NCBI GenBank assembly: GCA_045637425.1
Contig: JAZTZL010000004.1
Coordinates: forward strand, 1-26,385
Direction: 5' to 3'
DNA from: CAJGBR01 sp045637425
GTDB lineage: Bacteria; Bacteroidota; Bacteroidia; Bacteroidales; Rikenellaceae
Length of the DNA stretch: 26,385 bases
The position numbers were made by a program, and so were the translations under genes. Below are positions 15,083 to 23,400 of this stretch, piece by piece. Within the stretch, counting starts at the first letter, position 1. Each line of letters starts with the position of its first letter. The notes below the pieces were generated by a model. That model did no database searches, was not told the origin of the DNA, and worked only from the letters and a program-made list of their open reading frames with translations.

Positions 15083-16111
15083 TTATTCGATTTCCCAGGT
15101 ATCTCCGCTGTTGAGCAGATCGTCCATATTTCTGATATTTGTGTGAGCCTGAACATTAAGGACTTGATCTCTCACTTCATCATCATAAGTGTGGTCTTCC
15201 ACATCGCGAATCACACCGAGAGCCACGGGATATTCAGGATACTTCATATTTACGAGCATCATATGAATTCCTGGATTTTGTTCGTGAGCATCGTGAACGA
15301 GGATATCCTTCATAGTTACGCCACCGACGCCGATTTCACCCACAACGAGTTTCAGACCGCTAAGGATAAGACCTTTGTTTTTATTCTTACCGAACAACAT
15401 TGGTTTACCGTGTTCGAGGACGATAGTTCTATCTTCGCGCACCTCTTTATCAGTAAATTCAGCGTGAGTTTTATCGTTCCAGATTACGCAGTTCTGCATC
15501 ACCTCAACCACTGATGTACCGTCGTGTTTAGCGGCAGCTACCAAGCAGTTTTTAGTGAGTTCGATTTCCATATCGAGCGAACGAGCGAAGAACGTACCTC
15601 TTGCACCCAGCACCAATTCACCCGGAGTGAACGGGTGTTCGATAGTACCATACGGAGAAGTCTTGGTCACTTTACCGAGTTTAGATGTCGGCGAGTATTG
15701 ACCTTTTGTCAGCCCGTAGATTTCGTTATTAAAGAGAATGAGGTTGATGTCGATATTACGTCTTACAGCGTGGATAAAGTGGTTACCACCGATAGCCAAC
15801 GAGTCGCCGTCACCTGAAGTTTCCCAAACAGAGAGGTTCGGGTTAGCGACCTTCACACCCGTAGCGATAGCAGCAGCACGACCGTGAATACCGTGGAAGC
15901 CGAAAGTTTGCATATAGTACGGGAATCGAGACGAGCAGCCGATACCCGAGATAATAGTAAAACGTTCGTGCGAGTAACCGAGTTCTCTAGCCACCTCGGG
16001 CATAGCACGTTGAACCGAGTTCAAGATAGCGTGGTCGCCGCAACCGGGACACCATTTAACCTCTTGGTCGCTTTTAAAATCTTGAGGAGTATATATACAC
16101 TGTTCGTTCAT
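15083..16111 (-). CDS. korB: 2-oxoacid:ferredoxin oxidoreductase, beta subunit
   Basis: Beta subunit of a 2-oxoglutarate-type ferredoxin oxidoreductase, holding thiamine diphosphate and part of the iron-sulfur cluster. The 342-residue protein has WCPGCGDHAILNSVQRAMPE and IISGIGCSSRFPYYMQTFGF, which supply cluster cysteines. The thiamine diphosphate motif is TSGDGDSLAIGGNHFIHAVR followed by FNNEIYGLTKGQYSPTS. It starts 4 bases after korA. No separate ferredoxin-like subunit is present, as expected for the two-subunit form. The exact 2-oxoacid (2-oxoglutarate or another) is not certain from sequence alone. Confidence 0.93.
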   Translation of the reverse strand: MNEQCIYTPQDFKSDQEVKWCPGCGDHAILNSVQRAMPEVARELGYSHERFTIISGIGCSSRFPYYMQTFGFHGIHGRAAAIATGVKVANPNLSVWETSGDGDSLAIGGNHFIHAVRRNIDINLILFNNEIYGLTKGQYSPTSKLGKVTKTSPYGTIEHPFTPGELVLGARGTFFARSLDMEIELTKNCLVAAAKHDGTSVVEVMQNCVIWNDKTHAEFTDKEVREDRTIVLEHGKPMLFGKNKNKGLILSGLKLVVGEIGVGGVTMKDILVHDAHEQNPGIHMMLVNMKYPEYPVALGVIRDVEDHTYDDEVRDQVLNVQAHTNIRNMDDLLNSGDTWEIE

Positions 16112-16115
16112 TGCT

Positions 16116-17966
16116 TTATTCGCTTAAGATTTTTGACATTTTTTCTTTCAGTTCGACCACTGTGAAAGGCAGACCTTCAGTTTTGTTGATTTGGTAATAG
16201 TTGAACTGTTGGAAGTTTTGTTTGAGGTAGTTAGCAAACTGACCCATATTCAATTCGCAAACGACGATTTTCTTGAAGTTGCTCAACACCTGTTCCATAT
16301 TTTTAGGCAGCGGGTTGATGTAGTTCACGTGACAGAGGCTAACGCTCTTACCTTCAGCTCTGAGTTCTTCAACTGCAGAGATGAGGTGACCGTAAGTACC
16401 GCCCCAGCCCACAACGAGCAAATCGCCTGATTGGTCACCGATGACTGTTTGTTCTGTGATAAATTCTGCAACTTTTGCAACTTTTGCAGCACGAGTATTA
16501 ACCATAACTTGGTGGTTAGCAGGGTCGTGAGAAACGTTACCTTTGAGAGCATCTTTTTCCAGACCGCCGACTCTGTGTTCGAGGCCTTTAGTTCCAGGCA
16601 GAGCCCAATATCTGTTCAAACGTTTTTCGTCGCGGCGATATGGATAGAAAGATGGATCAGAAGTTTCGGTAATAATCGGAGGCACGATTTGAGGATAATC
16701 CTTCATTGCGGGGATTTTCCAGGGTTCTGAGCCGTTAGCGATGAAACCGTCACTGAGCAGGATAACCGGAGTCATATGTTCCATAGCGATTTTACCTGCC
16801 ATAAATGCGTAGTCGAAGCAGTTTGACGGAGTACTTGCAGCGATAACCACCAACGGACATTCACCATTTCTACCATAGAGAGCTTGGTTCAAGTCGCTCT
16901 GTTCGGTTTTAGTAGGCAGACCTGTTGAAGGACCACCACGTTGTACATCGACAATTACCAGAGGGAGTTCAGCCATTACAGCCAAACCGAGGGCTTCACT
17001 CTTGAGCGACAGACCCGGACCTGAAGTTGTAGTAACTGCGAAGTTACCAGCATACGCAGCACCGATAGATGTACAAATACCTGCGATTTCGTCTTCAGCT
17101 TGGAGTGTTTTTACGCCGAGGTCTTTACGTTTAGCGAGTTCTTCGAGAATAGCAGTAGCCGCAGTGATAGGATAAGAACCACAGAAGAGCGGTCTACCAG
17201 ACTTTTCACTTGCAGCAATGAAACCCCACGCAGCAGCTTGGTTACCGTTAATGCTACGGTATTTACCTTTAGCCAACGGCGCTGCTTTGATTTTATATCT
17301 ATTAGCAAATTGGTGAGTATTAGCCGCATAGTTATAACCGGCTTTAACCACGAGAATATTAGCTTCTGCGATAGCTGGTTTTTTCTTGAATTTTGTATTC
17401 AAGAAGTTGAAGGTATGCTCCATTGACATATCGTAAATGTAGAAACATATTCCGAGTGCGAACATATTTTTACATTTAACAACGCTCTTCATATCCATAT
17501 CTTGGTCTTTGAGCGCTTCTTTAGTCATCGTAGTAATCGGAGCAAATACGATGTTATAATCAACGAGGTTCAATTCAGCGATAGGATCTTCAGTTTTGAA
17601 TCCTGCTTTTTGGAAACCTTTTTCGTTAAATGTATCTGCGTCACAGATAACAGTAGCACCTTTTTTCAGCCAACGAGCGTTAGACTTGAGTGCAGCCGGA
17701 TTCATAGCGACGAGTACATCACAGTAGTCACCCGGAGTGTAAATTTTTTTGTTTCCGAAGTGAACTTGGAAACCAGAAACACCCGATACCGTACCTTGAG
17801 GGGCACGAATTTCAGCTGGGTAATCAGGGAAAGTAGAAATACCATTACCGAACAATGCAGAGGTATCCGTAAACAGAGTACCCGTCATCTGCATACCGTC
17901 GCCTGAGTCTCCGGAGAAACGGATAACGACATCATCGGTTTCAGTTACAATTTTATTTAGTTCCAT
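16116..17966 (-). CDS. korA: 2-oxoacid:ferredoxin oxidoreductase, fused gamma-alpha subunit
   Basis: Large subunit that, with KorB, oxidatively decarboxylates a 2-oxoacid to acyl-CoA and passes electrons to ferredoxin. It has 616 residues. The N-terminal gamma domain (about 10-200) begins RFSGDSGDGMQMTGTLFTD and includes PQGTVSGVSGFQVHFG. The alpha (pyrimidine-binding) domain starts near 225 with NGNQAAAWGFIAA, then GSYPITAATAILEELAKR and TTTSGPGLSLKSEALGLAVM. Next comes DVQRGGPSTGLPTKTEQSDL, and the C-terminal domain has LLVVGWGGTYGHLISAVEEL. Fused gamma-alpha architecture is typical of bacterial KorA. First gene of the korA-korB-CoA-transferase operon. Confidence 0.94.
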   Translation of the reverse strand: MELNKIVTETDDVVIRFSGDSGDGMQMTGTLFTDTSALFGNGISTFPDYPAEIRAPQGTVSGVSGFQVHFGNKKIYTPGDYCDVLVAMNPAALKSNARWLKKGATVICDADTFNEKGFQKAGFKTEDPIAELNLVDYNIVFAPITTMTKEALKDQDMDMKSVVKCKNMFALGICFYIYDMSMEHTFNFLNTKFKKKPAIAEANILVVKAGYNYAANTHQFANRYKIKAAPLAKGKYRSINGNQAAAWGFIAASEKSGRPLFCGSYPITAATAILEELAKRKDLGVKTLQAEDEIAGICTSIGAAYAGNFAVTTTSGPGLSLKSEALGLAVMAELPLVIVDVQRGGPSTGLPTKTEQSDLNQALYGRNGECPLVVIAASTPSNCFDYAFMAGKIAMEHMTPVILLSDGFIANGSEPWKIPAMKDYPQIVPPIITETSDPSFYPYRRDEKRLNRYWALPGTKGLEHRVGGLEKDALKGNVSHDPANHQVMVNTRAAKVAKVAEFITEQTVIGDQSGDLLVVGWGGTYGHLISAVEELRAEGKSVSLCHVNYINPLPKNMEQVLSNFKKIVVCELNMGQFANYLKQNFQQFNYYQINKTEGLPFTVVELKEKMSKILSE

Positions 17967-18006
17967 TCCGTAAAATGTTTATATATTTTCAGTATAGAAA
18001 TCGGGC

Positions 18007-18014
18007 GCAAGTTA
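18007..18014 (-). promoter_or_regulatory. Possible korA operon promoter (-7 element)
   Basis: Minus-strand TAACTTGC, the same hexamer-plus seen before secreted pair 1, lies 40 bases upstream of korA. The region 20 bp further up is only T-rich, so the -33 element is poor. Confidence 0.4.
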
Positions 18015-18150
18015 CTGCGATTTTTCCGATTAAAAAAGTTTTTTTTCAATTTTCAATCGAACAACCACATCAAAAGAGATAAAAAGTGTAAAAAACTGTG
18101 AAAAATGATAAAAAAGCTTCAGATTGAGTATAACCGAAAGAATAAAAACG

Positions 18151-18158
18151 TATCTTTG
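18151..18158 (+). promoter_or_regulatory. Predicted kbl promoter (-7 element)
   Basis: TATCTTTG fits the -7 consensus, 47 bases before the kbl start. A TTG occurs 24 bp upstream (18124-18126), a little too far. Apart from this element and the korA one, the 239-base gap between the divergent genes is AT-rich with no other feature I can support. Confidence 0.5.
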
Positions 18159-18205
18159 TTGGTTGAAAATATGAGAAAAGTTTAACCAAATAAATACAAA
18201 GTATT

Positions 18206-19396
18206 ATGTACGGAAAAATGAAGCAATATCTCCAGGACGAACTTGCAGCAATTAAAGAAGCAGGTTTGTACAAGAATGAGAGAATTATCACATCAGCTCA
18301 ACAAGCACAAATCACAGTAAAGGAAGGCGGCGAAGTAATCAACTTCTGCGCGAACAACTACTTGGGCCTTTCTAACCACCCGCGTCTGATCGAGGCAGCA
18401 AAACGTGCTATGGACGAACGTGGTTTTGGTATGTCATCAGTACGTTTCATCTGCGGTTGCCAAGACATTCACAAAGAATTGGAAGCAGCTATTTCAGACT
18501 ACTTCGGCACAGAAGACACAATTTTGTACGCAGCTTGCTTTGATGCAAACGGTGGTGTATTCGAACCGTTGTTCACAGAAGAAGATGCAATTATTTCAGA
18601 CGCATTGAACCACGCATCAATCATCGACGGTGTACGTTTGTGTAAAGCAAAACGCTATCGTTATGCATCTGCAGATATGGCAGACCTGGAAGAGCAATTG
18701 AAATTGGCTCAAGCACAACGTTTCCGCATCATCGTAACTGACGGTGTGTTCTCAATGGACGGTCACGTAGCTCCGCTGGATAAGATTTTGGCATTGGCAG
18801 AAAAATACGATGCATTGGTAATGGTAGACGAATGCCACTCAGGTGGTGTAGTAGGTGCAACAGGTCGCGGTGTAACAGAATTGTTCAACTGCCGTGGACA
18901 GGTTGACATTTTGACCGGTACACTTGGTAAGGCTTATGGTGGTGGTGTTGGTGGATTCACAACAGGCCGCAAGGAGATTATCGATATGTTGCGTCAACGT
19001 TCACGTCCGTATTTGTTCTCTAACTCAATTCCTCCCGCAGTAGTAGGTGCAGAAATCGAAGCGTTCAAGATGTTCAAGGAATCAAACGAGTTGCACGATC
19101 GTTTGGTAGAAAACATCGAATACTTCCGCACTAAGATGGTAGAAGCAGGCTTTGACATCAAACCTACTCAATCAGCTATTTGCGCAGTAATGCTTTACGA
19201 TGCTAAGTTGTCACAAGACTTTGCAGCACGTTTGGCAGAAGAGGGCATTTACGTAACAGGTTTCTACTATCCGGTAGTACCGAAAGGCCAGGCACGTATC
19301 CGCGTACAAGTATCAGCAGGTCACTCACGTGCAGACTTGGATAAGTGTATTGCAGCCTTCACAAAGGTAGGCAAAGAGATGAATGTTTTGAAATAG
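18206..19396 (+). CDS. kbl: Glycine C-acetyltransferase (2-amino-3-ketobutyrate CoA ligase)
   Basis: PLP enzyme of the alpha-oxoamine synthase family. It splits 2-amino-3-ketobutyrate with CoA into glycine and acetyl-CoA, the second step of threonine breakdown by threonine dehydrogenase. The 396 residues match Kbl length. Motifs: INFCANNYLGLSNHPRLIEA, the His of LNHASIIDGVRLCKAKRYRY, VMVDECHSGGVVGATGRG, and the PLP-lysine motif DILTGTLGKAYGGGVGG. RIRVQVSAGHSRADLDKCI is near the end. No threonine dehydrogenase gene is adjacent. Codons are strongly biased (TTG, CGT, TCA, ACA), suggesting high expression. Other alpha-oxoamine synthases (BioF, serine palmitoyltransferase) are possible but less likely. 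Confidence 0.93.
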   Translation: MYGKMKQYLQDELAAIKEAGLYKNERIITSAQQAQITVKEGGEVINFCANNYLGLSNHPRLIEAAKRAMDERGFGMSSVRFICGCQDIHKELEAAISDYFGTEDTILYAACFDANGGVFEPLFTEEDAIISDALNHASIIDGVRLCKAKRYRYASADMADLEEQLKLAQAQRFRIIVTDGVFSMDGHVAPLDKILALAEKYDALVMVDECHSGGVVGATGRGVTELFNCRGQVDILTGTLGKAYGGGVGGFTTGRKEIIDMLRQRSRPYLFSNSIPPAVVGAEIEAFKMFKESNELHDRLVENIEYFRTKMVEAGFDIKPTQSAICAVMLYDAKLSQDFAARLAEEGIYVTGFYYPVVPKGQARIRVQVSAGHSRADLDKCIAAFTKVGKEMNVLK

Positions 19397-19420
19397 TTTT
19401 TACATTCACATATATTAATG

Positions 19421-19456
19421 GCGGCCGGATTCCTGAGTGGAGTTCGGCCGCTTTTT
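19421..19456 (+). terminator. Terminator after kbl
   Basis: GCGGCCG (19421-19427) pairs with CGGCCGC (19445-19451), with GATTC/GAGTT extending the stem, and is followed by TTTTT. Confidence 0.85.
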
Positions 19457-19479
19457 GTTGATAATTTAGTCAAAAATAT

Positions 19480-19510
19480 TTGGCGTGCTGAGTATTTATT
19501 ACTACTTTTG
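19480..19510 (+). promoter_or_regulatory. Predicted promoter of secreted pair 2
   Basis: TTG (19480-19482), 20 bp, TACTTTTG (19503-19510). It is as good as the promoters of the sister pairs, yet it runs directly into signal-peptide coding sequence with no leader or ATG. Confidence 0.6.
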
Positions 19511-19518
19511 CGGCTCTG

Positions 19519-19866
19519 TTGAGCCTTGCTGCAATCGCAGGTATTGCAATCGCAGAAAATGAAACACCAATTGTTAGTACAAGTCCTTATGGAACTATAG
19601 ATGTTCAAGTAGATGAGGAGTTTACTTTTACAATTTTTTATCAATGGACAGAAAGGATTGTAATTTCTGCAGATGATCTTGAAAATGATAGCCCTTTTGT
19701 GTGGTGGTGGAACAGAGCTGAGGCTGATATGCATACTATGGAGTACACTGGTGTTATAGAAACTCCCAATACTACGAGGTTATACACAATTGCGGCTTTT
19801 AATGGAATAGAAACATCAAGGGCATATGTGACATATAAAACTGAGAATGGTAATGAAGTTCGTTAA
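19519..19866 (+). CDS. Secreted A-type protein of pair 2 with missing 5' end (115 aa from TTG)
   Basis: Homologous in layout to the A gene at 12217. The mature part includes VQVDEEFTFTIFYQWTERIV, a WWWN motif and NTTRLYTIAAFNG, consistent with an Ig-like sandwich. The start is abnormal. Upstream in frame there is only TGA (19489), and the sole start-like codons are CTG 19516 and TTG 19519. The frame opens in the middle of a signal peptide (LLSLAAIAGIAIA) with no basic n-region. The promoter's -7 element ends just 5 bases before CTG, so a deletion appears to have joined promoter and signal peptide. It could be a leaderless gene with poor export or a pseudogene. Overlaps the B gene by 14 bases. 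Confidence 0.5.
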   Translation: MSLAAIAGIAIAENETPIVSTSPYGTIDVQVDEEFTFTIFYQWTERIVISADDLENDSPFVWWWNRAEADMHTMEYTGVIETPNTTRLYTIAAFNGIETSRAYVTYKTENGNEVR

Positions 19867-20443
19867 AGTCCTTTTGTTAACCTTTGTGTTATTGGGTGGA
19901 ATTGATTATAGTTCTGCCCAATCGTTGAGTCTGAATGTGAAAGACTCAAAGCAAAAAGGGGATAAAATAAGGAAACAAGAAAAAAATGATTCTATTGCTA
20001 ATTCATTTGATAACTTTGCATTATCAGAAGGAATTAGTATAAGAGGAAGACTTGAAAAACAATTCATTAAAAGAGGTGATTCTGTCAGGATTAGATATGT
20101 ATTCGACCGAAGTGTTATAGAGATGATTTCATCAAGATATTTAGGTCTTGAGATTCCATACGAATGTTTGAAAAAAGGAGAATGGATTATTACATTAGCC
20201 CCGGAATCTACTCAATGGGTTGATTTTCACCCTAAAGCATTTGCTGAAAAAAGACCTATGCCCGAAGGCTTTTTGATAATTGTTGTTGAACCTGAAAAGT
20301 ATGACGATATAAAACGTCAGTATGATAAGGTTAAAGATGATTTCAAAAAATCAAGCGACTTCATAAATAAACTTGCTAAACAGTATGGTGGTAAGACTGC
20401 TGTTGAGTATTTTGATGAAGAATTGGAACGTTGGGGTCGCTAA
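19853..20443 (+). CDS. Secreted B-type protein of pair 2 (196 aa)
   Basis: Unknown function. The signal peptide MKFVKVLLLTFVLLGGIDYS is probably cleaved at SAQ|S. I chose the ATG at 19853; another in frame at 19847 adds MV. The mature protein has a linker rich in Lys/Asp, then one unit like those in the pair-1 B protein: KRGDSVRIRYVFDRSVIEMI, a divergent KKGEWIITLAPEST and a closing IIVVEPEKYDD. A charged helical tail (KVKDDFKKSSDFINKLAKQY) follows, matching the tail of the pair-1 protein. Translation may be coupled to the overlapping A frame, whose integrity is doubtful. Terminated by a strong hairpin. Confidence 0.78.
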   Translation: MKFVKVLLLTFVLLGGIDYSSAQSLSLNVKDSKQKGDKIRKQEKNDSIANSFDNFALSEGISIRGRLEKQFIKRGDSVRIRYVFDRSVIEMISSRYLGLEIPYECLKKGEWIITLAPESTQWVDFHPKAFAEKRPMPEGFLIIVVEPEKYDDIKRQYDKVKDDFKKSSDFINKLAKQYGGKTAVEYFDEELERWGR

Positions 20444-20448
20444 ATTAT

Positions 20449-20491
20449 AACCGCAAACCGCCCGGCTCTGTAGAGTCGGGCGGTTGTGGTT
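20449..20491. terminator. Bidirectional terminator between pair 2 and clpB
   Basis: AACCGCCCG and CGGGCGGTT form a 9-bp GC-rich stem with outer AACC/GGTT pairing. It lies between convergent genes, with weak T tails on both sides. Confidence 0.7.
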
Positions 20492-20496
20492 ATTAC

Positions 20497-23088
20497 CTAA
20501 ACATTTTTGAAGATAAGTCCGTCTGAGTCGGCATCGATTTGGATTATGGAATCGCTGTCAATTTGACCTGCGAGAATTCTGCGCGAGAGTTCGTTCACCA
20601 GATTACGCTGCAGCGTGCGTTTGACGGGACGTGCTCCGAACATCGGGTCGAAACCCTCCTCGGCGAGCCAATCCACAGCCCGCTCCGATACATTCAGTTT
20701 CACGCCATTCTGAGCCAGCATTTTTGCTACGGAGCCAATCTGCAACTTCACAATATCACGCACCTCGTCTCGAGTCAGCGGAGTAAACATAACAATTTCA
20801 TCGACACGGTTTAGAAACTCGGGACGTATGGTCTGTTTAAGCAGTTCAAATAGTTGATTGCGAGTCTTTTCGATTACGACATTTCGGTTTGCATCATCTA
20901 TGTTTTCAAAATTTTCTATAATCATACTCGAACCCAGATTTGAGGTCATAATGATTATTGTGTTTTTGAAGTCAACCGTCCTACCCTTATTGTCTGTCAG
21001 TCGGCCATCGTCGAGCACCTGCAATAAGATATTGAACACATCGGGGTGAGCCTTCTCAATCTCATCGAGCAAGACTACCGAATAAGGTTTACGTCTTACT
21101 GCTTCGGTCAGTTGTCCGCCCCCATCGTAACCGACATAACCTGGAGGCGCTCCAATCAGCCTTGATACCGAGTGACGTTCCTGATATTCACTCATATCAA
21201 TTCTGGTCATCAGGTTTTCGTCATTGAATAGGAACTCAGCCAATGCCTTAGCCACTTCGGTTTTCCCCACACCCGTAGTCCCCAGGAATATGAACGATCC
21301 GATAGGTCTGCGAGGATCCTGCAACCCTGCTCTACTGCGTCTTACGGCATCAGCTATGGCTACTATGGCATCATTCTGTCCCACTATTCTCTTATGAATG
21401 AGGGGTTCCATAGTGAGCAATTTTTCGCGTTCGCTCTGCAACATTCTGGTTACGGGAATACCTGTCCAGCGCGACACCACATCTGCAATATCTTCGCTGC
21501 GAATCTCCTCTTTAATCATTGCATTTTCGACTCCGTTTTCAGCCATTTGCTTAGTCAGAGTTTGAATCTGCAGTTCAGCCTCTTGAATCTTGCCATATCT
21601 GATTTCAGCCACTCGGCCGTAATCTCCGCGACGTTCAGCCTCGGCAGCCTCAATCTTCAGATCATCAATCAGTTGTCTATTGTATTGAATTTTTTCGAGC
21701 AACTCTTTTTCGCTTTGCCATTTGGCTCTCAACTGCGAGCGCACCTCGTTAAGATTCTCAATTTCGCGAGTCAGTTCATCGACACGTTTTTCATTTTTTT
21801 CGCGACGTATAGCCTCACGTTCAATTTCGAGTTGTCTGCACTTTCGTTCGAGTGCATCAATTTCTTCAGGGACGGAATTCATTTCGATGCGCAATTTTGC
21901 AGCTGCCTCATCAATCAGGTCAATCGCCTTATCAGGCAGATGTCGCTCGGTGATATACCTGTTCGACAACTCTACGGCAGCAATAATTGCCTCATCACGA
22001 ATTTTTACTTTATGGTAGTTTTCATATCGTTCTTTGAGTCCACGCAGGATTGAGATTGCATCTTCGACCGTAGGTTCATCAATCATAACTTTTTGGAATC
22101 GACGTTCCAACGCCTTGTCCTTTTCGAAATATTTTTGGAATTCGTCGAGGGTCGTAGCCCCAATCGAGCGCAGTTCGCCACGTGCCAGCGCAGGTTTCAG
22201 AATATTGGCAGCGTCCATAGCACCTTCTCCACCGCCTGCTCCGACCAGCGTGTGTATTTCGTCAATGAACAGCAGTATTTCGCCATCTGAACTCACAACC
22301 TCTTTCACTACAGCCTTGAGTCGCTCTTCGAATTCACCCTTGTATTTAGCACCCGCAATCAGCGCGCCCATATCCAGCGAGAAAATTTGTTTTGATTTCA
22401 AGTTATCTGGAACATCGCCGTCAACTATTCGATGAGCAATACCCTCGGCTATGGCAGTCTTTCCGACGCCGGGTTCGCCCACGAGGATAGGATTATTTTT
22501 GGTACGTCGCGACAGGATCTGCAACACACGGCGAATCTCCTCATCACGACCGATAACAGGGTCGAGTTTGCCGTTTCGTGCGAGTTCGTTGAGGTTGAGC
22601 GCATATTTCCCCAGCGCATCATACTCTTGTTCCGAGGTCTGGCTGTCGATGGTAGCCCCCTTTCTCAGTTCGCGAATAGCAGCTACCAGCAATTTTTCCG
22701 TAACGCCCACATCTTTGAGCAGTTGTGCAGCACTATTCTTCTCCCCAATAATCCCCAGAATAAGGTGCTCTGTCGAAATATATTTGTCATTGAAAAGTTT
22801 TGTTGAATCAAGAGCCTTCTGTATTGCAGCCGTAGTATCGTTTGACAAATAAGGTTGTCCTCCCTGAACCTTTGGCAGCATTTTAATCTGCTGATCTATT
22901 TGATTTTTGAGTTGATTAGTGTTGACTCCGACTTTTGCGAGCAGGTAGTTCCCAATTCCCTCTTGTTCATCAATGATTGCTTTGATTATGTGCAGTGGCT
23001 CGACAGCCTGCTGACCATTCGCAGCAGCTATCGATGCAGCGCTCTGGATAATTTCCTGCGCCTTTATTGTCATTGAATTTATATTCAT
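20497..23088 (-). CDS. clpB: ATP-dependent chaperone ClpB
   Basis: Hexameric AAA+ disaggregase that, with DnaK, rescues aggregated proteins after heat stress. The 863 residues are full length. The N-terminal Clp repeat domain (1-145) opens MNINSMTIKAQEIIQSAAS. NBD1 has Walker A GEPGVGKTA (about 204-212), Walker B LLFIDEIHTL and a Glu-Gly rich AGGGEGAMDAAN. The coiled-coil M domain (about 400-525) contains RQLEIEREAIRREKNEKR and marks ClpB rather than ClpC or ClpA. NBD2 has GTTGVGKTEVAKALAE, LLDEIEKAHPDVFN and GGRLT-like DDGRLTDNKGRTVDF, then the sensor 2 motif FGARPVKRTLQ. No Bacteroidetes -7 motif is obvious upstream; the divergent gap holds repeated TGACA/TGTCA elements instead. Confidence 0.98.
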   Translation of the reverse strand: MNINSMTIKAQEIIQSAASIAAANGQQAVEPLHIIKAIIDEQEGIGNYLLAKVGVNTNQLKNQIDQQIKMLPKVQGGQPYLSNDTTAAIQKALDSTKLFNDKYISTEHLILGIIGEKNSAAQLLKDVGVTEKLLVAAIRELRKGATIDSQTSEQEYDALGKYALNLNELARNGKLDPVIGRDEEIRRVLQILSRRTKNNPILVGEPGVGKTAIAEGIAHRIVDGDVPDNLKSKQIFSLDMGALIAGAKYKGEFEERLKAVVKEVVSSDGEILLFIDEIHTLVGAGGGEGAMDAANILKPALARGELRSIGATTLDEFQKYFEKDKALERRFQKVMIDEPTVEDAISILRGLKERYENYHKVKIRDEAIIAAVELSNRYITERHLPDKAIDLIDEAAAKLRIEMNSVPEEIDALERKCRQLEIEREAIRREKNEKRVDELTREIENLNEVRSQLRAKWQSEKELLEKIQYNRQLIDDLKIEAAEAERRGDYGRVAEIRYGKIQEAELQIQTLTKQMAENGVENAMIKEEIRSEDIADVVSRWTGIPVTRMLQSEREKLLTMEPLIHKRIVGQNDAIVAIADAVRRSRAGLQDPRRPIGSFIFLGTTGVGKTEVAKALAEFLFNDENLMTRIDMSEYQERHSVSRLIGAPPGYVGYDGGGQLTEAVRRKPYSVVLLDEIEKAHPDVFNILLQVLDDGRLTDNKGRTVDFKNTIIIMTSNLGSSMIIENFENIDDANRNVVIEKTRNQLFELLKQTIRPEFLNRVDEIVMFTPLTRDEVRDIVKLQIGSVAKMLAQNGVKLNVSERAVDWLAEEGFDPMFGARPVKRTLQRNLVNELSRRILAGQIDSDSIIQIDADSDGLIFKNV

Positions 23089-23149
23089 AACATCACGAAT
23101 TTAACTTTTATAGTAGCCACACAAAATTGTTGCCACAAATAAATTTCGG

Positions 23150-23240
23150 AAATTTTGACACTTTTATATGACTTAATGACCTGACTGTCAGTACAGATAG
23201 CGACAATAAGTCATAATTAACTGAAAAAATGTCAGTTTGC
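23150..23240 (-). promoter_or_regulatory. Cluster of TGACA/TGTCA inverted repeats upstream of clpB
   Basis: Within 23089-23400, the divergent gap, I see CTGACTGTCAG (23181-23191), a perfect palindrome about one base, and AACTGAAAAAATGTCAGTT (23219-23237) with 6-base arms. TTGACA occurs at 23156-23161 and related TGAC words near 23169-23180. They may be stress-regulator sites or part of a non-standard clpB promoter; unproven. The rest of the gap is AT-rich without a gene. Confidence 0.35.
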
Positions 23241-23332
23241 CAACAAAAAATTAAGTACAAAATCACACTGTAAGTAATTGAAAGTATTAAAGTTTTGTGA
23301 TTGAAATTTAGCACATTTAATAAATTAAATAT

Positions 23333-23363
23333 TTGGAAATTTGTCAAATACTACATATATTTG
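23333..23363 (+). promoter_or_regulatory. Predicted promoter of secreted pair 3
   Basis: TTG (23333-23335), 20 bp, TATATTTG (23356-23363), 37 bases before the ATG at 23401. Same design as pairs 4 and 5. Confidence 0.7.
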
Positions 23364-23400
23364 TACCGATAATTGAAGTTTAATTAAAATACTAAACAAA

